Assembly (NCBI GenBank): GCA_958431945.1
Contig: CAUASQ010000050.1
Location: 1 to 11,529 of the forward strand
Reading direction: 5' to 3'
DNA: 11,529 nucleotides
DNA from: an uncultured Collinsella sp.
Lineage (GTDB): Bacteria; Actinomycetota; Coriobacteriia; Coriobacteriales; Coriobacteriaceae
Part shown: in pieces, positions 1 to 8,003 of the stretch
How the letters are laid out: each line of letters opens with the position of its first letter
Position numbering within the stretch: position 1 is the first letter of the stretch
Notes under the pieces: model-generated
What the model was told of the DNA's origin: nothing
The model's input: only the letters and a program-made list of their open reading frames with translations
Database searches by the model: none
Position numbers and translations under genes: made by a program

Positions 1-30
1 ATATAGGCACACAAGGTCAAAGGCGGCACC

Positions 31-2050
<2,020 letters not shown>

Positions 2051-2064
<14 letters not shown>

Positions 2065-2347
2065 AGCCGCTGCCGTGGCGATGAGCATCATCGCCATCGC
2101 CTGTCGCATCTGCGGCATCTTTATGAGCGCGATGACCGTGCTGCTGTGCTTTAGCGGCCTCACCGCCAAGCTGCAAATCGTGGGCTTTGTCGTTGAGCTT
2201 TCGCGCGCGCTGCCGAGCGCCATCGCCGGCTATGGCGTCATTACGTCGCCCTTTGGGGGCGTGTTCCGCCTGGATTACGCCATCGTGGCCGTAATTCTAT
2301 TTGTGGCAGACTACCTGCTCACGCGCGCCTCGCGCCGCGTCCGCTAG
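2051..2347 (+). CDS. Small integral membrane protein of unknown function (98 aa)
   Basis: I do not recognise this family. Read from the GTG at 2051 the product is 98 residues with a short basic N-terminus. One strong hydrophobic segment spans about 8-36, a weaker one about 41-60, and a last one about 75-91, followed by a basic end (TRASRRVR). By the positive-inside rule both ends look cytoplasmic, which would fit two membrane spans. Two Cys (18, 22) sit in the first segment. The central SPFGG (66-70) suggests a tight turn. The start overlaps the end of the ABC-F gene by 14 bases and the stop is 9 bases before the M50 protease gene, so translational coupling with both is likely. A start at ATG 2081 (88 residues) is possible but lacks a good ribosome site. 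Codon use looks like that of its neighbours. Confidence 0.72.
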
Positions 2348-2356
2348 GGGAGCGCC

Positions 2357-3040
2357 ATGTCCAGCAGCTACCTCATGAACCTGCTCGCCAGCGCCGTCGC
2401 CGTCATCGTGGGCATCGTCATCCACGAGAGTGCGCACGCCGCCGCGGCCTGGGCGCTCGGCGACAAGACGGCGCGTTCGCGCGGCCGCGTGTCGCTCAAC
2501 CCGCTCAACCACATCGACCCGTTTGGCACCGTCCTCCTGCCGCTGCTGATGCTCGCCGCTGGCGGCCCGGTGTTCGCCTTCGCCAAGCCCGTGCCCGTCT
2601 ACCTCAACAACCTTAAGCACCCCAAGCGCGACGAGGTCCTGGTGAGCGCTGCCGGCCCCGCATCGAACATCGCGATGGCATGCCTTGCGGCCGCTCTCAT
2701 GCACGCGACATACGGCAACCTCTACACCAGCATGTCCTTTGCCGTGGCGTCCCAAATCATGAACTTCGGTGCTACCTTTATCGTGGTCAACCTGTCGCTC
2801 GCGTTCTTTAACCTTATCCCGATCCCGCCGCTCGACGGCTCGTCGATCATCGTGCCGTTCCTCAAGGGCAAGACGCTCGCCAACTACTATCGCCTGCAGC
2901 AATACGCCATGCCGATCCTTATCATCGTGCTGTACTTGCTGCCCATGTGGACCGGCATCGACGTGATCGGCCGCTATTTCGACGTTACCGTGTATCCGCT
3001 GGCTGAGCGGCTGCTCAACTTCGCAATCGCCGGCATCTAG
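2357..3040 (+). CDS. Site-2 protease family (peptidase M50) intramembrane zinc metalloprotease
   Basis: The 227-residue membrane protein carries the zinc-binding HExxH motif as HESAH (23-27) in its first transmembrane helix. The third metal-ligand motif of the family appears as FNLIPIPPLDGS (151-162), with Asp160. A hydrophobic LLPLLMLAAGG stretch (60-70) and the NPLNHIDPFG segment (48-57) are typical of the short M50 branch without PDZ or CBS domains. Such proteins cut transmembrane or membrane-associated substrates within the bilayer; the substrate here is unknown. Both metal motifs are intact, so an active enzyme is expected. The start follows GGGGAG (2347-2352) at 4 bases spacing. In many Gram-positive genomes a gene of this type sits directly before scpA-scpB, as here, but a functional link to chromosome segregation has not been shown to my knowledge. 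Confidence 0.92.
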   Translation: MSSSYLMNLLASAVAVIVGIVIHESAHAAAAWALGDKTARSRGRVSLNPLNHIDPFGTVLLPLLMLAAGGPVFAFAKPVPVYLNNLKHPKRDEVLVSAAGPASNIAMACLAAALMHATYGNLYTSMSFAVASQIMNFGATFIVVNLSLAFFNLIPIPPLDGSSIIVPFLKGKTLANYYRLQQYAMPILIIVLYLLPMWTGIDVIGRYFDVTVYPLAERLLNFAIAGI

Positions 3041-3048
3041 GGTAAACT
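3020..3048 (+). promoter_or_regulatory. Weak candidate promoter before scpA
   Basis: TTCGCA (3020-3025) and TAAACT (3043-3048) are spaced by 17 bases. Each matches 4 of 6 positions of the sigma-70-type consensus boxes. They fall at the end of the M50 gene and the start of the only sizeable gap in the window. Transcription would start near 3055, just at the first hairpin. The match is weak and could be chance. Confidence 0.3.
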
Positions 3049-3055
3049 TACAGGT

Positions 3056-3074
3056 CGACCGTGCAAAACGGTCG
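3056..3074 (+). other. Perfect 7-bp inverted repeat (hairpin) in the gap before scpA
   Basis: CGACCGT (3056-3062) pairs exactly with ACGGTCG (3068-3074) around a GCAAA loop. No T-run follows, so it is not a classical Rho-independent terminator. It could be a leader stem-loop, an operator, or a weak attenuating structure. It lies 37 bases before the scpA ribosome site. Confidence 0.45.
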
Positions 3075-3091
3075 CAACATGCACCCAAACC

Positions 3092-3106
3092 GCGCCGCGA
3101 AGGCGC
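3092..3106 (+). other. Short GC-rich hairpin next to the scpA ribosome site
   Basis: GCGCC (3092-3096) pairs with GGCGC (3102-3106) around a GCGAA loop. It ends 4 bases before the strong Shine-Dalgarno AAAGGAGG (3111-3118). A 5-bp stem is easily found by chance in GC-rich DNA, so its role is uncertain. Confidence 0.3.
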
Positions 3107-3124
3107 CGTCAAAGGAGGTCGAAG

Positions 3125-3934
3125 ATGTCGTATCGCGTGTCGACGCAGGTCTACAGCGGACCGTTCGACCTGCTGCTGCAGCTGGTAACCCGCCAAAAAG
3201 TAGATATCGGCGCTATCTCCATTAGCGAGGTGGCCGAGCAATACCTTGCCGAGGTCGAGCGCATCGAGGCGCTGGACCTGGACGTGGCGAGCGACTTTTT
3301 GCTGGTCGCGGCAACCCTTTTGGACATCAAGGCCGCCTCGCTGGTGCCCCAGGAGGCCCCGCGCAAGGAAGACGACGATGACGAGGAAGACGATGAGCTC
3401 GAGGAACTCAGCGCGCTCGATGGCGATGCCCTGCGCGAGGTCTTGATCCAACGCCTGATCGCCTACAAGCAGTTTAAGGGCGCGGCGGCGGCCCTTGGCG
3501 CGCGCATGCAGGCCGAAAGCCGCATGCACCCGCGTGTAGCCGGCCCCGACCCCGAGTTCCTTGGGCTCATGCCTGACTACCTGGCCGGCATTACCCTACG
3601 CGGACTTGCCGTCATCTGTGCCGATCTGGATGGCAAGCGCCAGACCTTCCTGCTGGAGGCCGAGCACGTGGCACCGCATCGTGTGCCGCTCGACCTGACG
3701 GTGGCCTCGGTCGACCGTTTTACCATGGCGCACCAAACCTGCACCTTCCGCGAGCTGTTGGACGGCGACGCCACCACCGAGCAGCTCGTTGTCACCTTCC
3801 TGGCCATGCTCGAGCTCGCCAAGCGCGGCTCGCTTACGCTGAGCCAGGACAAGATTTTTGGAACCATTCAAATCAACCGCGTCGAGGGCGCCGAGGCATA
3901 CGTGCCCGGCGAGGGCCCCGAGCTCACCGAATAG
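3125..3934 (+). CDS. scpA: Segregation and condensation protein A (kleisin subunit of Smc-ScpAB)
   Basis: ScpA is the kleisin that bridges the two Smc heads and binds a ScpB dimer, forming the complex that compacts and separates replicated chromosomes. The 269-residue product starts with the family hallmark YSGPFDLLLQL (10-20), followed by an N-terminal helical domain with SDFLLVAATLLDIKAASL (56-73). A strongly acidic linker (about 82-95, a run of Asp and Glu) leads to the middle region. The C-terminal winged-helix domain shows the typical LVVTFLAMLELAKRG (221-235) and FGTIQINR (245-252). Length is normal for the family. The ATG at 3125 is preceded by a near-perfect Shine-Dalgarno AAAGGAGG (3111-3118). 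The gene follows the longest gap in the window and is 11 bases before scpB, its known partner, so the two are surely co-expressed. Confidence 0.97.
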   Translation: MSYRVSTQVYSGPFDLLLQLVTRQKVDIGAISISEVAEQYLAEVERIEALDLDVASDFLLVAATLLDIKAASLVPQEAPRKEDDDDEEDDELEELSALDGDALREVLIQRLIAYKQFKGAAAALGARMQAESRMHPRVAGPDPEFLGLMPDYLAGITLRGLAVICADLDGKRQTFLLEAEHVAPHRVPLDLTVASVDRFTMAHQTCTFRELLDGDATTEQLVVTFLAMLELAKRGSLTLSQDKIFGTIQINRVEGAEAYVPGEGPELTE

Positions 3935-3945
3935 GAGCGGCTACC

Positions 3946-4665
3946 ATGTCAACCCTTTCCACGCTAGAGGCAAACAGCCTCAAAGGCGCTCTCGAGGCGC
4001 TGCTGCTGGTGTCGAGCGACCCCGTGAGCGCGCCCGCGCTGGCAGGTGCGCTGGATATCGCCCCGGGCGAGTGCGCGTCGCTTTTGGCCGAGCTCAAGGT
4101 TGAGTACGAGGAGGCCAACCGCGGCTTTCAGCTCCGCGAGGTCGCCGGCGGCTGGCGCCTGTTTACACACCCCGCCTACCACGATGTGGTCGAGGCCTAC
4201 GTGCTGAGCTGGGACACGCAAAAGCTGTCGCAGGCGGCGCTCGAGACCCTGGCCGTTATCGCCTACCACCAGCCCGTCACGCGCGAGGTGGTCAAGGGCA
4301 TCCGCGGCGTCAACTCCGACGGCGTTATCGCGTCGCTCGTGGACAAGGGCCTGGTGCGCGAGCTCGGCCGCGACCCCGAGCGCGGTCAGGCCATCATCTA
4401 CGGCACGACCAACGCCTTCTTGGAAAAGTTCGGTCTGCGCTCCACCAGCGACCTGCCCGATCTGGAGCAGTTTGCCCCCGACGAGCAGTCGCGCCAGTTT
4501 ATCCGCGAGCGCCTGAGCGGCCGCAGCATTCAGTCCACGCTCGAGGAGCAGGCCGAGGACCTGGACGAAGAGCGCGAACTGATCGATACCGATGTTGAGG
4601 ACGCCGATGACGCAGAGCTTCTGCCCACCGGTGACACCTCGGAGGATTTGCATGACGAGGACTAA
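3946..4665 (+). CDS. scpB: Segregation and condensation protein B (Smc-ScpAB subunit)
   Basis: ScpB dimerises and clasps the central part of ScpA in the Smc condensin complex. The 239-residue product has two winged-helix domains, at about 12-80 and 92-165. The second begins with the diagnostic LSQAALETLAVIAYHQPVTR (94-113), followed by IRGVNSDGVIASLVDKGLV (119-137) and IYGTTNAFLEKFGL (151-164). A long acidic tail (about 204-239) extends beyond the conserved core; such tails vary in the family and are likely disordered. The ATG at 3946 is preceded by TAGGAG within the end of scpA. The gene's last 14 bases overlap the chosen start of rluB, pointing to coupled translation. The order scpA-scpB-pseudouridine synthase is widespread in Gram-positive bacteria. 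Confidence 0.97.
   Translation: MSTLSTLEANSLKGALEALLLVSSDPVSAPALAGALDIAPGECASLLAELKVEYEEANRGFQLREVAGGWRLFTHPAYHDVVEAYVLSWDTQKLSQAALETLAVIAYHQPVTREVVKGIRGVNSDGVIASLVDKGLVRELGRDPERGQAIIYGTTNAFLEKFGLRSTSDLPDLEQFAPDEQSRQFIRERLSGRSIQSTLEEQAEDLDEERELIDTDVEDADDAELLPTGDTSEDLHDED
4641..4645 (+). promoter_or_regulatory. Ribosome binding site that sets the rluB start
   Basis: GGAGG within the end of scpB lies 6 bases before the ATG at 4652. It favours this start over the upstream in-frame ATG at 4592, and over the ATG at 4739 where the conserved part of the protein begins. Confidence 0.75.
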
Positions 4666-5614
4666 CGAAGCAGGGGAGACGCGCGCCGCGGGCGCCACGT
4701 CGCCCGCAGACGGCGCCCAGCCCGTCTACCCGCACACCATGCGCCTGCAGCGCTTTTTGGCGCGCGCGGGCGTGGCGAGTCGCCGCGGCTCGGAGGACCT
4801 GATGACCGCCGGTCGCGTGACCGTCAACGGCCAGGTCGCGACCGAACTGGGCACCAAGGTCGACGTCGACCGCGACCACATCGAGGTCGACGGCATGCCC
4901 GTCAAGCTCAACCAGGGCGCCGTGTACCTGATGCTCTACAAGCCGACCGGCTACCTCACCACCATGAGTGACCCGCAGGAGCGCCCTTGCGTGGCCGAGC
5001 TGGTCCCGCGCGACCGCTTTCCGGGGATCTTCCCGGTGGGTCGTCTGGACCGCGACACCACGGGCCTTTTGCTCTTTACCACCGATGGCGACCTGTCGCA
5101 GGATCTGCTGCACCCCAGCAAGCACGTCTATAAGACCTACCAGGCGCTGGTGGACGGCCACCTGACCGATCGCGACTTGGAACCGCTCCGCCGAGGCATC
5201 GAGCTCGACGACGGCCTGTGTCAGCCGGCGATCTGCCGCGTCATCAACGCGCGCGAGGCCGAGGCTGTGGCTCCGCAAGGCGTAAAGCCCGGCACCACCG
5301 CCGTGGAGGTCATCATCCGCGAGGGCCGCAAGAACCAGGTCAAGCGTATGCTAAGCAAGATTCACCATCCGGTGATCCGCCTGCACCGCTGCAACTTTGC
5401 CGGCCTCGAGCTCGAGGGCGTGGCCAAGGGCTCGTGGCGCGAGCTCACCGACCGCGAGGTGCAGATCCTCAAGGCCGGCGGCATCCCGCCCAAGCAGGCC
5501 AGCTCCAAGCGCACCGCCGCGCCCGCGACCAACACCGCGAGCCGCACGCGCCACCACGGCAGCCATGGCTCCGCACCCAAGCGCAACACCTACCGCGAGC
5601 GCTACACAGGCTAG
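4652..5614 (+). CDS. rluB: RluB-type 23S rRNA pseudouridine synthase (RsuA family)
   Basis: Enzymes of this group convert a uridine in the peptidyl-transferase region of 23S rRNA (U2605 in E. coli numbering) to pseudouridine. The 320-residue product has an S4 RNA-binding domain (about 30-88, starting MRLQRFLARAGVASRRG), then a pseudouridine synthase domain. The catalytic motif is GRLDRDTTGLLLFT, with Asp133 as nucleophile, followed by KTYQALVDG (161-169) and the REGRKNQVKRM motif (213-223). The first 29 residues are a low-complexity extension before the usual family start, supported by GGAGG at 4641-4645. The tail (about 281-320) is Lys/Arg/His/Ser/Thr-rich and probably binds RNA or is disordered. 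A start at ATG 4739 (291 residues) is the alternative. The RluB/RsuA family is certain; the exact target base is inferred from similarity and from synteny with scpAB. Confidence 0.9.
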   Translation: MTRTNEAGETRAAGATSPADGAQPVYPHTMRLQRFLARAGVASRRGSEDLMTAGRVTVNGQVATELGTKVDVDRDHIEVDGMPVKLNQGAVYLMLYKPTGYLTTMSDPQERPCVAELVPRDRFPGIFPVGRLDRDTTGLLLFTTDGDLSQDLLHPSKHVYKTYQALVDGHLTDRDLEPLRRGIELDDGLCQPAICRVINAREAEAVAPQGVKPGTTAVEVIIREGRKNQVKRMLSKIHHPVIRLHRCNFAGLELEGVAKGSWRELTDREVQILKAGGIPPKQASSKRTAAPATNTASRTRHHGSHGSAPKRNTYRERYTG

Positions 5615-5680
5615 CCAGTCCGCCAGCAAGCTGCGCTCGCGTCCCATATCAGCACGTCAACCACCGAAAGGAAGCATTGC

Positions 5681-6367
5681 ATGATCGTCGCCATCGACGG
5701 CCCCGCCGGATCCGGCAAGTCCACCATCGCCAAGGAGATCGCCCGCCAGCTGGGCTTTAACAAGCTCGACACGGGCGCTATGTACCGCGCCGTCACCTTC
5801 GCCGCGCTCGACCGCGGCATCGACCTGGACGACGAGGCGGCCATCGACGCCCTCGCCGAGCAGATCGAGATCCGCTTTACCAACGGCACCGGCGAGGACA
5901 CGCGCCTGACCATTGACGGCCAGGACGCTTCGGCCGCCATCCGCACCCCGCAGGTCGACGCCAACGTGTCCAAGGTCTCGGCCTACCCGGGCGTGCGCGC
6001 CGCCATGCTCATCCACCAGCGCCGCGCCGCCGAGGACCGCGATATCGTCGCCGAGGGTCGCGACATTGGAACCGTCGTGTTCCCTAACGCGCAGGTCAAG
6101 GTCTTCCTGACCGCCGACCCGCGCGAGCGCGCCCGCCGCCGCGTGCTGCAGCGTCACCAAAACGATGCTCAGCCGCTCACGTCCGAGCAGCTCGAAGCCG
6201 AGGTCGACGAGACCCTCGACGCCCTTAAGCAGCGCGACAAGCTTGACAGCAGCCGCGAGGTCGCCCCGCTCGTGCCCGCCGAGGACGCCGTGCACGTCGA
6301 CTCCACCGCCCACACCATCGACGAGGTCGTCTCGATAATCGAGGACCTTATCAACCAAAGGAGGTAG
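5681..6367 (+). CDS. cmk: Cytidylate kinase (CMP kinase)
   Basis: The enzyme phosphorylates CMP and dCMP with ATP, recycling CMP released by RNA turnover and phospholipid synthesis. The 228-residue product starts with the P-loop GPAGSGKST (7-15), followed by LDTGAMYRAV (29-38), which contacts the nucleotide. The AEGRDIGTVVFP motif (124-135) is diagnostic of bacterial Cmk. An Arg-rich LID segment (RERARRRVLQRH, 148-159) and the RDKLDSSREVAPL substrate motif (185-197) follow. Length is typical. The ATG is preceded by AAAGGA (5667-5672) at 8 bases spacing. The 66-base gap after rluB holds no clear promoter or terminator. The final codons contain the ribosome site of the next gene, so cmk and the acyltransferase are probably co-translated. 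Cmk next to rluB/scpB and der is a common Gram-positive arrangement. Confidence 0.97.
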   Translation: MIVAIDGPAGSGKSTIAKEIARQLGFNKLDTGAMYRAVTFAALDRGIDLDDEAAIDALAEQIEIRFTNGTGEDTRLTIDGQDASAAIRTPQVDANVSKVSAYPGVRAAMLIHQRRAAEDRDIVAEGRDIGTVVFPNAQVKVFLTADPRERARRRVLQRHQNDAQPLTSEQLEAEVDETLDALKQRDKLDSSREVAPLVPAEDAVHVDSTAHTIDEVVSIIEDLINQRR

Positions 6368-6370
6368 CCC

Positions 6371-7099
6371 ATGCGCCTGTTTCAGCAGACGCCCGAGGAC
6401 TATTACAACGCCCCCTACGCCGAGTTTCCAGCGCTCATCCGCGGCACCGTCGTCGTAGTCATGGCCATCCTTTGGGCCTTCTCCAAGCTCATGTGGCGCT
6501 GGAAGGTCGAGGACGCCGATCTTCTGTTTGAGCGCCAGGAAGGCCGCGGCAGCGTGGTCATCTGCAACCACACCTCGATGGCCGAGCTCTTGGCCGTGGA
6601 GACGGCGCTGTTCTTTGGGGGCCGCCGCATTCGTCCCATCTTTAAGTCCGAGTTCGCCAAGAGCAAGATTGTGCGCTGGGCCTTTAGCCGCGTTGGCGGC
6701 ATCCCCGTCGAGCGTGGAACTGCCGATATGAAGTGCCTGCGCGCCGCCCAGCATGCGCTGCAGCGCGGCGAGGACGTCCTGATCTTCCCCGAGGGCACAC
6801 GCATCCGCTCGCGCGAGATCAAGCCCGAGGTCCACGGCGGCTTTGCGCTCATCGCCCAGATGGGCAAGGCGCCCGTCAACCCGCTCGCCATCTGCGGCTG
6901 GTCCGACATCACGCCCGCAGGCAAAAAGCTCATGCGTCCCAAGAAGTGCTGGATCCGCGCCGGCAAGGCCGTCTCGCTTTCCGACGCACCGGCTGGGCTT
7001 AAGCGCACGGAGCGCCTGGAATGGTTTGAGTCCGAGGCCATGAACCGCGTCTACGCTATGCGAGACGAGCTGTGCGCCGAGCATCCGGGCAGGTTCTAG
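6371..7099 (+). CDS. plsC: PlsC-type 1-acyl-sn-glycerol-3-phosphate acyltransferase with variant HX4E motif
   Basis: Members of this family acylate lysophosphatidic acid at the sn-2 position to give phosphatidic acid, the parent of membrane phospholipids. The 242-residue product has one N-terminal hydrophobic segment (about 22-41). The acyltransferase motifs follow in order: NHTSMAE (66-72), GGIPVERG (109-116), FPEGTR (139-144) and a conserved proline region (VNPLAICGW, 169-177). Catalytic His67 is present, but the usual HX4D is HX4E here (Glu72), an uncommon change. The Shine-Dalgarno AAAGGAGG (6357-6364) overlaps the end of cmk and is 6 bases from the ATG. PlsY and GpsA, the two preceding steps of the pathway, lie about 4 kb downstream, supporting the PlsC role. 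An acyltransferase for another lysolipid is the main alternative. Confidence 0.88.
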   Translation: MRLFQQTPEDYYNAPYAEFPALIRGTVVVVMAILWAFSKLMWRWKVEDADLLFERQEGRGSVVICNHTSMAELLAVETALFFGGRRIRPIFKSEFAKSKIVRWAFSRVGGIPVERGTADMKCLRAAQHALQRGEDVLIFPEGTRIRSREIKPEVHGGFALIAQMGKAPVNPLAICGWSDITPAGKKLMRPKKCWIRAGKAVSLSDAPAGLKRTERLEWFESEAMNRVYAMRDELCAEHPGRF

Positions 7100-7101
7100 C
7101 C

Positions 7102-8001
7102 ATGAGCGAGAACGTTACGAACACTGCCGCGACCGCGTCCGACCAGGCAACAGCGACTACCATCGAGATTGCAGCCCACGCCGGCACTTGCTACGGCGTA
7201 CAGCGCGCGCTCGACATGGCGCTGGCCGCCGCGCCGCAGGCAGGGGAGAGCACTCAGGTCCATACCTTGGGTCCGCTCATCCATAACCCCATCGTGGTGC
7301 GCGAGCTTGCTGAGGCAGGCGTTGGCCTGGCCGAGACCCTGGACGACGCAGCATCGGGTACCGTGATCATCCGCGCACACGGCGTAGTGCCGCAGGTGAT
7401 CGATGCTGCCCGCAAGCGCGGCCTCAACGTGGTCGATGCCACCTGCCCCTACGTGAAGAAGGTCCATGTGGCGGCCGAGCGCCTGGTGCGCGAGGGCTAC
7501 CGTGTGATCGTCGTGGGCGAGCCGGGGCACCCCGAGGTCGAGGGCATTCTAGGCCACGCAGGCGACGATGCGCTGGTCGTGAGCTGTGCCGCTGACGCCA
7601 ACGCCTTGTCGCTCAAGGGCAAGGTAGGCCTCGTCGTGCAGACCACCCAGACCGCGCAGAACCTCGCCGAGGTCGTGGCGGCTATCACCCCGCGCGTGCA
7701 GGAGCTGCGTGTGATCAACACCATCTGCGCCGCCACGAGTGAGCGTCAACAGGCAGCAGCCACACTTGCCAACCGCTGCGACTGCATGGTCGTCGTGGGC
7801 GGCAAGAACTCGGGCAACACCCGCCGCCTGGCTCAAATTTGCGCAGACGCCTGCGAGCACACGCATCACATCGAGGAAGCTTCCGAGCTCCAGGGCGCGT
7901 GGTTTACCGACGCTCACCACATCGGCATCACCGCCGGAGCCTCCACCCCGCAAGAACACATCGAGCGCGCCGTCGAGCGCATCAAGGAGCTTTACCGCTA
8001 A
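7102..8001 (+). CDS. ispH: 4-hydroxy-3-methylbut-2-enyl diphosphate reductase
   Basis: IspH is the iron-sulfur enzyme of the last MEP-pathway step, turning HMBPP into IPP and DMAPP. The three Cys ligands of the cluster are visible: Cys30 (AGTCYGVQRA), Cys115 (VDATCPYVKKVH) and Cys209 (INTICAATSERQ). Substrate-binding His54 (HTLGPLIHNP), His93 (RAHGV), the HPEVEG loop with His143, and SGNTRRL (237-243) are also present. The 299-residue product has an Ala/Thr-rich N-terminal extension of about 20 residues before the conserved core. The ATG at 7102 is 2 bases after the plsC stop and has only a weak purine stretch (GGCAGG, 7088-7093), so translation may depend on coupling to plsC. An in-frame ATG at 7072 inside plsC is less likely. 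The N-terminal extension includes an AGEST segment encoded by a 15-base sequence also found in the ABC-F gene. Confidence 0.96.
   Translation: MSENVTNTAATASDQATATTIEIAAHAGTCYGVQRALDMALAAAPQAGESTQVHTLGPLIHNPIVVRELAEAGVGLAETLDDAASGTVIIRAHGVVPQVIDAARKRGLNVVDATCPYVKKVHVAAERLVREGYRVIVVGEPGHPEVEGILGHAGDDALVVSCAADANALSLKGKVGLVVQTTQTAQNLAEVVAAITPRVQELRVINTICAATSERQQAAATLANRCDCMVVVGGKNSGNTRRLAQICADACEHTHHIEEASELQGAWFTDAHHIGITAGASTPQEHIERAVERIKELYR
7984..7989 (+). promoter_or_regulatory. Distant ribosome binding site for the DUF512 gene
   Basis: AAGGAG inside the end of ispH is the nearest Shine-Dalgarno-like run before the ATG at 8004, with 14 bases between them. This is longer than the 4-8 bases used by most genes in the window. 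Since the gap between stop and start is only 2 bases, reinitiation by ribosomes finishing ispH is a likely mode. Confidence 0.45.
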
Positions 8002-8003
8002 CC

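Noticed and set aside
1..30. TATAGG at 2-7 as a promoter -10 box for the ABC-F gene
   Set aside because: There is no upstream sequence in which to look for a -35 box, so the call cannot be supported.
3056..3074. Hairpin as a Rho-independent terminator after the M50 gene
   Set aside because: The stem is only 7 bp and is followed by CAACAT rather than a T-run.
2297..3529. 410-codon open frame on the minus strand opposite the M50 and scpA genes
   Set aside because: The translation is rich in His, Arg and Val without domain motifs, and it spans two real genes and the gap between them. It is a codon-bias shadow.
5657..7084. 475-codon open frame on the minus strand opposite cmk and plsC
   Set aside because: It mirrors two well-supported genes. 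Its translation is Leu/Val/Gly/Asp-rich with no recognisable motif, as expected for antisense frames of GC-rich genes with strong third-position bias.
7839..8003. Upstream extension of the DUF512 gene into ispH
   Set aside because: The added residues are His/Arg-rich antiphase translation of ispH. The ATG at 8004 starts just before the PDZ-like domain.
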